The notes under the pieces were generated by a model. The model searched no databases. It saw only the letters and a program-made list of their open reading frames with translations, and was not told where the DNA came from. The translations under genes were made by a program, and so were the position numbers. From the NCBI GenBank assembly GCA_938004375.1, contig CALKWH010000210.1, positions 1 to 5,340 on the forward strand: 5,340 nt of DNA, read 5' to 3'. This stretch comes from an uncultured Pseudomonadota bacterium. Its GTDB lineage: Bacteria > Myxococcota_A > Polyangia > HGW-17. Positions 1 to 5,296 of this stretch are shown here, piece after piece (position 1 is the stretch's first letter; each line of letters opens with the position of its first letter).

Positions 1-45
1 CCACCGAGATCTACACTCTTTCCCTACACGACGCTCTTCCGATCT
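1..45 (+). other. Illumina TruSeq P5/read-1 adapter remnant (artefact)
   Basis: The first 45 bases match the 3' part of the TruSeq universal (P5) adapter, ending in the typical CTCTTCCGATCT just before the insert. This is library sequence left on the assembled fragment, not genomic DNA. Anything crossing position 45/46 is broken here, including the gene that starts at 53 on the minus strand. Confidence 0.98.
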
Positions 46-53
46 CGGGTCAT
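46..53 (-). CDS. 5' end of a truncated downstream operon gene
   Basis: Only ATG-ACC-CG (Met-Thr-Arg/Pro...) is visible before the adapter. The case for a real start is context. A strong GGAGG Shine-Dalgarno (59-63) sits 5 bases before the ATG, and the start lies 11 bases after the stop of the LEA14-like lipoprotein gene on the same strand, as expected for the next gene in a compact operon. Nothing can be said about the product. Confidence 0.45.
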
Positions 54-58
54 GGGGT

Positions 59-63
59 CCTCC
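59..63 (-). promoter_or_regulatory. Shine-Dalgarno site of the truncated downstream gene
   Basis: On the minus strand this reads GGAGG, followed by ACCCC and then ATG at 53. It lies between the lipoprotein stop codon (TGA at 67-65) and that ATG. It is the best ribosome site in the left operon, and it argues that translation of the next gene starts independently rather than only by coupling. Confidence 0.55.
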
Positions 64-64
64 G

Positions 65-880
65 TCACAGGGAAAAGGGGTTGACCTTGAGCGTGTCCTT
101 CTTGTCGATGAGGAACTCGGTCTCGTCGCCGAGATCGAAGCGGAGCCGGAAATGGAAGGGCAGTCCGGTGGCCAGCTTCGGCAGCCAGGTGGCGCCCTTG
201 GCGATGGGCCAGGAGACCGGGATGGTCACCTTCTGCAGGTTTTCGGGGCCCCGGGTGAGGGGGAAGCGCCCGTCGGCGACGTCGTGGTTTTCGATCCGGA
301 GCGTGTATTCGACCTGGGTGGTCTCCATGATCTGCTTCTTCGGGCGCGGCACCAGGATGACGAGGTCGAGCTTGAGTGTGCCCAGCGGACCGCCCTCGAG
401 GCGCACGTTCCTGATGCCGGCGAGCCCCCCGCCGGGCACCAGGGGCAGCTCCAGCTCGCCCTCGCGCAGCACGCGTCGGCTCTCCTTGCCCAGCACGGTC
501 TTCATCTTCATGTCCGAGACCAGCCGGTAGCGCACGCTGCGGCCCAGCACCAGCTCCTTGGCCGGCGTCGCCAGCGGTAAGAATGGCACGCGGAGCAGCA
601 CCGAGAGGGACTCGCTCTTCTTCGCCGGGATCGACACCGGCTTCTCGAGCTGGCCGCGGGCGGCCACCGTGTTGGAGAGCTCGAGGGTCTGGTCCACCTC
701 GAGCACGGAGATGGCCACGGGGTGCGGGTTGTGGACCAGGTAGCGCACCTCGAGGAGCACGTACTCCAGCGAGAGCTGGCGGATCACGATGCGCTGGGCC
801 TGCACCGTCACCCGGGGGCGCGGGGAGCAGGCCGCCAGCAGCAGGAGGGCGACGAGCGCAGGGTGAAGTTTATTTATCAT
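65..880 (-). CDS. LEA14-like (LEA type 2 / WHy-type) lipoprotein
   Basis: This is a predicted 271-residue envelope lipoprotein. A short hydrophobic signal (residues 5-17) ends in a lipobox L15-A16-A17 followed by Cys18, the expected lipid anchor. The first part of the mature protein (about 24-145) has the hallmarks of the late-embryogenesis-abundant type 2 fold: alternating beta strands, the Asn-Pro pair at 51-52 after a strand (VHNPHPVAI), and Ile-Pro-Ala at 84-86. A second, weaker copy of the fold may occupy about 155-268 (TLRIENHDV, then VTIPVSWPI). Bacterial LEA-2/WHy proteins are associated with desiccation or stress tolerance or have no known role, so no specific function is claimed. 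The start ATG overlaps the last 11 bases of der; no strong Shine-Dalgarno precedes it, so translation is probably coupled to der. Identification as a lipoprotein is solid; LEA-2 family assignment is likely, and the second domain is tentative. Confidence 0.8.
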   Translation of the reverse strand: MINKLHPALVALLLLAACSPRPRVTVQAQRIVIRQLSLEYVLLEVRYLVHNPHPVAISVLEVDQTLELSNTVAARGQLEKPVSIPAKKSESLSVLLRVPFLPLATPAKELVLGRSVRYRLVSDMKMKTVLGKESRRVLREGELELPLVPGGGLAGIRNVRLEGGPLGTLKLDLVILVPRPKKQIMETTQVEYTLRIENHDVADGRFPLTRGPENLQKVTIPVSWPIAKGATWLPKLATGLPFHFRLRFDLGDETEFLIDKKDTLKVNPFSL

Positions 881-2240
881 TGTCGACCCCGTGGCTGGAA
901 CGGAACACCAGGCGCAGCGGCGTCCCCGGGAAATCGAACACCTCGCGCAGGTGGTTGGACAAAAAGCGCTGGTAGCTCTCGGGCACGTCCTTGCGGTTGG
1001 CGTGGATGACGAACATCGGCGGCCGCACCTGGGGCTGGGTCATGTAATAGAACTTCAGCGGCCGCTTCCCCGCCATGGGCGGGTGGTGCAGCTCGACCGC
1101 CTCCTGCAGGAAGCGGTTGAGCTCGGCCGTGGGGACGCGGCGGTTCCAGCGGTCGTGGGCGCGCACCACCTGGTCGAACAACTGCCCCAGGCCGTGGCCG
1201 TCGAGGGTCGAGGTGACCACCACGGGCGCCCAGGGCACGAAGCGGAGCTGGTCCTTCACTTGTTGTTTGATGTCGGCCTGCTCCTTGCGGCCGGGCACGA
1301 GATCCCACTTGTTCAGCGCGATCACCAGCCCCTTGCCGCGGTCCACGGCGAGCTGGGCGAGGCGCGCGTCCTGCTCGTGCACGCCGCGGCCTGCGTCCAG
1401 CACCAGCACGACGACGTGGCTGCTCTCCATGGCCGAGATGGCGTGCATGCCGGCGAGCTTCTCGAGCCCCGCCTCGGGGGCGGTGCGGCGCTGCCCGGCG
1501 GCCGCTTCGACCGCCTTCTTGCGGCGCAGGCCGGCGGTGTCGACCAGGGTGAAGCGGCGCTTCTGGCGGACGAAGGGGACCTCGACGGCGTCCATGGTGG
1601 TGCCGGCGACGGCGTCCACGAGCAGGCGCTCCTCGCGCAGGATGGCGTTGACCATCGAGCTCTTGCCGGCGTTGGGGCGCCCGCAGAAGGTGATGCGCAC
1701 GGGCTCGTCGGCGCTCTCGGGCTCGGCGGGGGCGTCCTCGAACTGGGCGTCCTTTTCGATGAGGTCCATCAGGTCGCCGACGCCGCGCCCGTGGGCGGCG
1801 CTCACGGGGATCACGTGATCCACGCCGAAGGTGAAGAACTCGCCAGCGGAGAGCTCCTGGCGGGCGTTGTCGGACTTGTTGGCCACCAGGTAGTACAGTT
1901 TGCCCAGGGGGCGTACCAGGCGGACGATGTCCGCGTCCAGCGCGGTGGGGCCGGAGCGGATGTCGACGACCACGAGGATGATGTCGGCCTCGCGCATGGC
2001 CACCTGCACCTGCTGGCGGATGGACTGCTTGAGGGACGACGGGTCCTGGGTGTCCAGGCCGCCGGTGTCGATCACGTCGTAGGTGCGCCCGTTCCAGTCG
2101 AAGCTGCCGTAGATGCGATCTCGGGTGACGCCCGGGACGTCCTCGACGAGGGCCTTGCGGTTGCGCAGCAGGCGGTTGAACAGGGTGGACTTGCCCACGT
2201 TGGGGCGCCCCACGATGGCGATGACGGGTCGGGCTCTCAT
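870..2240 (-). CDS. der: Ribosome-associated double GTPase Der (EngA)
   Basis: The 456-residue product has the complete Der layout, two G domains and a C-terminal KH-like domain. It is a cytoplasmic GTPase needed for 50S subunit assembly. First G domain: GRPNVGKST (11-19), Thr39 in GVTRD, DTGG (58-61), NKSD (121-124), SAAHGRG (147-153). Second: GRPNAGKSS (187-195), GTTMD (213-217), DTAG (234-237), NKWD (310-313). KH-like domain about 365-447, with the conserved PTAELNRFL and GTPLRLVFR segments. The start at 2240 is fixed by MRARPVIAIVGRPNVGKS at the normal N-terminus and by the ATGA overlap with era; the upstream in-frame extension is only the reverse-frame shadow of era. Oddities: about 11 extra residues after the second DTAG motif, Met216 where Arg is usual, and a G5 region reading TSTLDGHG. 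Length is close to the family norm (about 440-490). Confidence 0.97.
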   Translation of the reverse strand: MRARPVIAIVGRPNVGKSTLFNRLLRNRKALVEDVPGVTRDRIYGSFDWNGRTYDVIDTGGLDTQDPSSLKQSIRQQVQVAMREADIILVVVDIRSGPTALDADIVRLVRPLGKLYYLVANKSDNARQELSAGEFFTFGVDHVIPVSAAHGRGVGDLMDLIEKDAQFEDAPAEPESADEPVRITFCGRPNAGKSSMVNAILREERLLVDAVAGTTMDAVEVPFVRQKRRFTLVDTAGLRRKKAVEAAAGQRRTAPEAGLEKLAGMHAISAMESSHVVVLVLDAGRGVHEQDARLAQLAVDRGKGLVIALNKWDLVPGRKEQADIKQQVKDQLRFVPWAPVVVTSTLDGHGLGQLFDQVVRAHDRWNRRVPTAELNRFLQEAVELHHPPMAGKRPLKFYYMTQPQVRPPMFVIHANRKDVPESYQRFLSNHLREVFDFPGTPLRLVFRSSHGVDNDK

Positions 2241-3151
2241 GGTTGGTACCCCAGATCGCGCAGGGAGTCGGGGTCGTCGGTCCAGTCGGGGCGAACGCGC
2301 ACCTCGAGGAACAACTGCGTCTCCACGCCGAAGCGGGCGATCAACTGCTCCCGCGCGGTCTGCCCGATGCGTTTGATCATGGCGCCGCGCTTCCCGATGA
2401 CGATGGCCTTCTGGCTGTCGCGCTCGACCCAGATGGTGGCGTTGAGCACGCGGCGGGCGGCGGTCTCGGAGAAGCGCTCGATGGTGACGGCGGTGGCGTA
2501 GGGCAGCTCCTCGCGCAGGCAGAGGATGCAGGCCTCGCGGATGATTTCGGCGGAGATGGCCCGCTCGGTCTGGTCGGTGAGATCGTCCTCGGGGTAGAGC
2601 GCCGGACCTTCGGGAAGGTTGGCGGCGAGCTCGGCGAGCAGCCCCTTCAGGCCGTCCCCCGAGGCCGCGCACACCGGGATCACCGCCTTCACGGCCGGGG
2701 AGAAGGCGGCCCAGCGCTCCATGAGCGGCAGCAGGGCCTTCTTGTCGCGGACGCGGTCGATCTTGTTGAGGAGCACGAACACCGGGCGTCCGACCTCGGC
2801 GGCGCGGCGCACCAGCACGCCGGCCCCGTGGGCGTCGCCGAACTCGTCCACGTCATCAGACGCGTCCACGAGCACGAGCACCAGATCCGCGTCTCCGATG
2901 GCGGAGAGGGCTGCCTCGACCATGGCCTGGTTGAGCTTGCGCTTGAACTGGTGGTAGCCAGGCGTGTCGATGAAGATCGCCTGGTACCCGGGGCCGGGCA
3001 CGATGCCCAGGATCCGCTGGCGGGTCGTCTGCGGCTTGGGTGTCACGATGGACACCTTCTCGGCGAGCAGGGAGTTGAGCAGGGTGGACTTGCCCACGTT
3101 GGGGCGTCCGAGGATGGCGATGGTGCCGCAGCGGAAGTTAGGGGTCGACAT
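2237..3151 (-). CDS. era: GTPase Era, 16S rRNA-binding ribosome assembly factor
   Basis: This 304-residue protein is a full-length Era: an N-terminal GTPase domain and a C-terminal KH domain that binds the 3' end of 16S rRNA near the anti-Shine-Dalgarno during 30S maturation. Motifs seen: GRPNVGKST (15-23), QTTR (41-44), DTPG (62-65), NKID (129-132), and the KH loop G253-K-R-G256 inside VIGKRGAMIKRIG. PYATAVTIERF (217-227) is the family signature before the KH core. The G5 loop reads VCAASGDG (160-167), with Cys161 in place of the usual Ser. The ATG at 3151 gives the normal Era N-terminus, although the leader just upstream has no clear Shine-Dalgarno. The TGA stop overlaps the der ATG by 4 bases (ATGA), so der translation is probably coupled to era. 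It is the first gene of the leftward operon. Confidence 0.98.
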   Translation of the reverse strand: MSTPNFRCGTIAILGRPNVGKSTLLNSLLAEKVSIVTPKPQTTRQRILGIVPGPGYQAIFIDTPGYHQFKRKLNQAMVEAALSAIGDADLVLVLVDASDDVDEFGDAHGAGVLVRRAAEVGRPVFVLLNKIDRVRDKKALLPLMERWAAFSPAVKAVIPVCAASGDGLKGLLAELAANLPEGPALYPEDDLTDQTERAISAEIIREACILCLREELPYATAVTIERFSETAARRVLNATIWVERDSQKAIVIGKRGAMIKRIGQTAREQLIARFGVETQLFLEVRVRPDWTDDPDSLRDLGYQP

Positions 3152-3202
3152 GCAGGCTCAACTACCACAAACGCGCCCGCGTGACAATCAAAAGCGCAGA
3201 TT

Positions 3203-3234
3203 GGACCAGTCGGTCCTGTCGGATCGGTCGGACC
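3203..3234. repeat. Imperfect 9-base tandem repeat in the era upstream region
   Basis: On the minus strand the stretch divides into GGTCCGACC, GATCCGACA, GGACCGACT and a partial GGTCC. The units share a CCGAC core at fixed spacing. The same stretch can fold, with GGACC (3203-3207) pairing with GGTCC (3212-3216) across a 4-base loop. It lies about 50-80 bases before the era start, where it could be a regulatory or leader element; that role is inference only. Confidence 0.45.
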
Positions 3235-3322
3235 CGTTTCGCGGGGCCAGGCAGGCCACGAAGACCCCGCAGCGACCGGTGGGCGAAGAGAGTGGAGCCT
3301 CGCCTGGGGCGCGGACCCGAAC

Positions 3323-3335
3323 GACACGAAGTGTC
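3323..3335. repeat. Perfect inverted repeat GACAC-GAA-GTGTC
   Basis: Five-base arms with a 3-base centre. As RNA from the minus strand it would be a small hairpin with a UUC loop. No T-tract follows, so it is not a terminator on its appearance. It could be a half-site dyad for a DNA-binding protein, or chance. Confidence 0.4.
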
Positions 3336-3456
3336 CACGGCCTGGCGTCAGCCCGCCACCAGGGGTAACGAAATGACAGGATCGTCTCTTGGGACCCTTG
3401 TTGTATTTTTTAGGAAAAGTCAGCGGTTCAGGCAGAGAGGGGAGGAGAAGGGACTA

Positions 3457-4950
3457 CTAGTTGTTGACCGTGGTGGCCGAGAGGGGCATGCAGAAGCCCA
3501 GCGGGGAGGGCATGGTCTCGGTCTCGGTCTGCGTGCCGGTACCCGTGGAGGGCAGGAGGCCATCGGCGGTGAAGAAGCGGGAGACCGTCATGCAGACGTA
3601 GGGGTTCCCGTCGCCGTCGAGCAGATCCTCGCAGGCCGCGTTGGCGGTCGCGTTGTTGAGCGCGCCGTTGGCCGGGGCTTTGCAGAAGCGGAGGCAGGAC
3701 TTGGTAGCCGCGTTGAGCGGGTCGTCATACATGCACATCGCGCCAGCGCCACATTCCTCGGGCAGCTCGGTGTTGCCGACGCACTCATCACCAACGGCCA
3801 ACGGAGTCTCTTGGACGTCGCCACAATAGCCAATCAGGGAGCCCCAACCCAAGAGCAGCTGGCAGGTCTGGCCAGCGGGGCAGGGGGTGCCTTCGCCGGT
3901 TCCGCGAATGACGGTGCCGGTGATCATGTCGCAGGTGGAGAACGTGTCTTCCCCTTCCATGATGTAGCAGACGCCCAGGTCGGGCTCACGGAACAGGTAG
4001 TTTTCGCTGGTTTCGTCATCGTCCAGGGACGAGTAGTTCACGCAGGCGGAGTTGGGCGGGCAGGTGTCGGTCAGGGTGTTGTAGGTGGTGATCGGGTTGC
4101 ACTTGCCGAAGCAATGGCCTTCGGTGTCGCCGGTACGGCCGAAGCAGAAGCTGCCGCCGCACTGGGTGGCGGGATCCACGTCAAGTTCGCCCATGACGTC
4201 GGCCAGCGGGCAGACCTGTCCGTGTTCCAGGGTGCCGTCCTCGATGCATTGACCGCCCTGATCCATGGCGCGCCAAATGGGATAGCAGGAGCCCGGACGG
4301 CCGTTGGGCAGGGTGCAGGGCTCCTGAATGTCGGTGCTCTGAAGGTTGGGGTTGGAGCCGCAGAAGGTCACGTAGCAGTTGTTGCTGACACGGCTCGAGC
4401 ACTCCATGGACCAACCGCAGTCGGTGTGGGCGGAGCAGGTCTGCATGCAGAAGCCATCGCCAAACCCGGTGAAGCACACGGAGGGCATGTCGTTGTGCGG
4501 GCAGCACTCGGTATTCCCGCCCATGGGGTTGCAGTCTTCGAAGTTGTCATTCCGGCAGTCGATTTCACACGCGGAGGTGTCGAGGATGCAGGCCTCGGTG
4601 CAGGCAAGCGTGCCACCCTTGAAATCGGGGAGGGCAGCGCAAGTTTGGCCGCCCAGGTCTTCGCCGTCGCATACCTCGGAGCCCTCGCGGATGTCGTTGC
4701 CGCACTCGGGGGCGGTGCAGGCGGAGGTGTCGAAAGAGCAGGTCGCGGAGCAGGTGAGCGTGCCGCTCGGCTTGGAGGTCATCACGGTGGCGCAGGTCTC
4801 GCTGTTGAGGTTGGTGCCGTCGCACTCCTCACCGGGATCCAGCACGCCGTTGCCGCAGGGTTCGGTTTTCTTTTCGCCGTCGTCGCAGGCGGCGAAGGCG
4901 AGGGACAGGGTGACGATCACGGACAGAAGGAACAAGTTTTTGAGTTTCAT
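3457..4950 (-). CDS. Cysteine-rich secreted lipoprotein with myxobacterial-type disulfide repeats
   Basis: The 497-residue product begins MKLKNLFLLSV, with a hydrophobic signal (about 5-21) ending AFAA before Cys22, a probable lipid anchor. Asp23-Asp24 follow; Asp at +2 retains lipoproteins in the inner membrane in E. coli, but the rule may differ here. The mature chain has 46 further cysteines, an even number consistent with full disulfide pairing in the periplasm or at the surface. Two tandem six-Cys units (32-78 and 83-128), CGNG...GEECDG...TLTCSATCSFDTSAC in style, resemble the Myxococcus cysteine-rich repeat family. A Cys-rich remainder with looser repeats and an acidic, Thr-rich tail (469-479) follows. 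No catalytic motif is visible, so the function is unknown; a structural, adhesive or binding role is a guess. The start is supported by AGGAG 6 bases upstream and by a promoter at 5018-5046. It appears monocistronic. Confidence 0.9.
   Translation of the reverse strand: MKLKNLFLLSVIVTLSLAFAACDDGEKKTEPCGNGVLDPGEECDGTNLNSETCATVMTSKPSGTLTCSATCSFDTSACTAPECGNDIREGSEVCDGEDLGGQTCAALPDFKGGTLACTEACILDTSACEIDCRNDNFEDCNPMGGNTECCPHNDMPSVCFTGFGDGFCMQTCSAHTDCGWSMECSSRVSNNCYVTFCGSNPNLQSTDIQEPCTLPNGRPGSCYPIWRAMDQGGQCIEDGTLEHGQVCPLADVMGELDVDPATQCGGSFCFGRTGDTEGHCFGKCNPITTYNTLTDTCPPNSACVNYSSLDDDETSENYLFREPDLGVCYIMEGEDTFSTCDMITGTVIRGTGEGTPCPAGQTCQLLLGWGSLIGYCGDVQETPLAVGDECVGNTELPEECGAGAMCMYDDPLNAATKSCLRFCKAPANGALNNATANAACEDLLDGDGNPYVCMTVSRFFTADGLLPSTGTGTQTETETMPSPLGFCMPLSATTVNN
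3514..3530 (-). repeat. Hexanucleotide microsatellite (ACCGAG) in the Cys-rich gene
   Basis: The plus strand reads GGTCTC, GGTCTC, GGTCT. On the coding strand this encodes alternating Thr-Glu (TETET) near residues 474-479. The repeat is short and in frame, so a unit gain or loss would add or remove two residues without a frameshift. Confidence 0.6.
3592..4476 (-). repeat. Three degenerate five-Cys units in the C-terminal part of the lipoprotein
   Basis: Three segments share the order Cys, 8-12 residues, Cys, 3 residues, Cys, spacer, Cys, then Cys. Copy A is residues 159-184 (4399-4476), copy B 269-303 (4042-4146) and copy C 406-453 (3592-3735). Each contains a central C-x3-C pair (CMQTC, CFGKC, CLRFC), usually with Gly before the first of the pair. 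The spacer after the pair grows from 5 to 12 to 16 residues. The span given covers all three copies and the unique sequence between them. Confidence 0.55.
4567..4704 (-). repeat. Six-Cys disulfide repeat, copy 2
   Basis: Residues 83-128 of the lipoprotein, with cysteines at 83, 94, 104, 117, 121 and 128. The spacing x10, x9, x12, x3, x6 matches copy 1 except for one residue. The segment G-(T)-L-x-C-x3-C-x2-DTSAC is shared. A 13-base identical stretch (4571-4583) recurs exactly 150 bases away in copy 1. Confidence 0.85.
4717..4857 (-). repeat. Six-Cys disulfide repeat, copy 1
   Basis: Residues 32-78, with cysteines at 32, 43, 53, 67, 71 and 78 (x10, x9, x13, x3, x6). It opens CGNG and continues GEECDG, the signature of myxobacterial disulfide repeats. 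The pair of copies with a 50-codon period, and the 13-base identity at 4721-4733 and 4571-4583, indicate an internal duplication. Confidence 0.85.
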
Positions 4951-4956
4951 CGCAAT

Positions 4957-4961
4957 CTCCT
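4957..4961 (-). promoter_or_regulatory. Shine-Dalgarno site of the Cys-rich lipoprotein gene
   Basis: The minus strand reads AGGAG, then ATTGCG, then ATG at 4950. The 6-base spacing is near optimal and fixes the start codon, which also gives a proper lipoprotein signal. Confidence 0.85.
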
Positions 4962-5017
4962 ATATTCGGGTTACAGAAAACGAAAAGGAACATCCTTTCG
5001 GTAAAAGTCGCGAACTG

Positions 5018-5046
5018 CCTATACCAGAGGCCGCCGCATTTCGCAA
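5018..5046 (-). promoter_or_regulatory. Sigma-70-type promoter with extended -10, driving the Cys-rich gene
   Basis: The minus strand has TTGCGA (5046-5041, 4 of 6), a 17-base spacer and TATAGG (5023-5018, 4 of 6), with TGG directly before the -10 giving the extended TGn element. Transcription would start near 5011, leaving a leader of about 60 bases before the ATG at 4950. Called by eye; myxobacterial promoters vary, so confidence is moderate. Confidence 0.5.
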
Positions 5047-5107
5047 GTCTTTTAGCACCAAAAAATCGAAAGTGCACGCGCCCCGGACGTCGGCGGGCAC
5101 CGAAAAT

Positions 5108-5135
5108 TCGACAACCCGGCGCTCCCGCCTATACT
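5108..5135 (+). promoter_or_regulatory. Sigma-70-type promoter of the right-hand plus-strand gene
   Basis: TCGACA (5108-5113) and TATACT (5130-5135) each match the consensus at 5 of 6 positions and are 16 bases apart. The start site would be near 5142, about 40 bases before the ATG at 5182. It points away from the Cys-rich gene promoter; the two -35 boxes are about 60 bases apart, with an A-rich patch (5058-5066) between them. Confidence 0.5.
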
Positions 5136-5172
5136 GGACCCTGGAGCGAGGGGCGATTTCCCTTGATTTTAC

Positions 5173-5176
5173 AGGA
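5173..5176 (+). promoter_or_regulatory. Shine-Dalgarno site of the truncated plus-strand gene
   Basis: AGGA followed by 5 bases (AATTC) and ATG at 5182. An in-frame TGA at 5164-5166 means 5182 is the first possible start of this reading frame, so site and start agree. Confidence 0.5.
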
Positions 5177-5181
5177 AATTC

Positions 5182-5296
5182 ATGCGTGACGTGCCCGAAG
5201 TGACCCATGACACAACCGATGAGCCCGGCCTCGACCCCCTCGAGGAGTCGACCGGCCCTGTGCGCGCATCGACGGGCGTCGCGCCCGCCTGGCGCT
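5182..5296 (+). CDS. N-terminal fragment of an unknown protein, cut by the adapter
   Basis: Thirty-eight codons are visible, beginning MRDVPEVTHDTTDEPG and ending APAWR, before the insert stops. The TAG at 5296-5298 is formed by the junction of one genomic T with the adapter's AG, so it is not a real stop; the gene continues beyond the fragment. Support comes from the promoter at 5108-5135, the AGGA site, an upstream in-frame stop and high G/C at third codon positions (about 31 of 38). The visible part is acidic and polar (many Asp, Glu, Thr), with no signal peptide or transmembrane segment and probably disordered. I do not recognise it. An alternative start at 5208 in another frame is also open but has a weaker ribosome site and a less typical codon pattern. 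Confidence 0.5.

Larger units (their letters stand above)
3152..3456. other. Intergenic region: era leader and 3' flank of the Cys-rich gene
   Basis: No credible gene lies in these 305 bases. On the minus strand they contain everything between the Cys-rich lipoprotein stop and the era start, so the era promoter should be here. The best candidate -35 is TTGTCA (3187-3182), 5 of 6 to consensus, but the box 17 bases on (TAGTTG, 3164-3159) is a poor -10, so no promoter is called. Short inverted repeats occur at 3203-3216, 3241-3270, 3323-3335 and 3343-3358. None is followed by a T-run on either strand, so I see no intrinsic terminator for the Cys-rich gene. An A/T-rich patch lies at about 3400-3420. 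Confidence 0.7.

Noticed and set aside
891..2501. A 536-codon plus-strand open frame opposite der
   Set aside because: It is a mirror frame of a certain Der gene. The His/Gly/Val/Leu-rich product has no recognisable domain.
2241..2672. A 144-residue N-terminal extension of Der
   Set aside because: The extension is the out-of-frame reading of era and is Arg/Pro-rich. Der normally starts a few residues before GRPNVGKS, and the ATG at 2240 overlaps the era stop.
3043..3327. Minus-strand frame with a collagen-like GPTDPTGPTGP segment
   Set aside because: The segment comes from the 9-base repeat in the spacer, and the frame then runs through era out of frame. No ribosome site or domain supports it.
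3395..3420. Possible intrinsic terminator around the T-run near 3408
   Set aside because: The T-run on the plus strand has no stable GC-rich stem before it, and on the minus strand the run is A-rich and so in the wrong orientation for the Cys-rich gene.
3541..3555. LPSTG (residues 466-470), resembling a sortase motif
   Set aside because: There is no following hydrophobic helix and basic tail, and the protein has a Gram-negative type lipoprotein signal. The match is incidental, next to the Thr-rich tail.
3181..5004. A 607-codon plus-strand open frame opposite the Cys-rich gene
   Set aside because: It is antisense to a gene with a signal peptide, ribosome site and ordered cysteine repeats. 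Its own translation is low-complexity Gly/Ala/Val/His, as expected from the reverse frame of GC-rich coding DNA, and it lacks a convincing start site.
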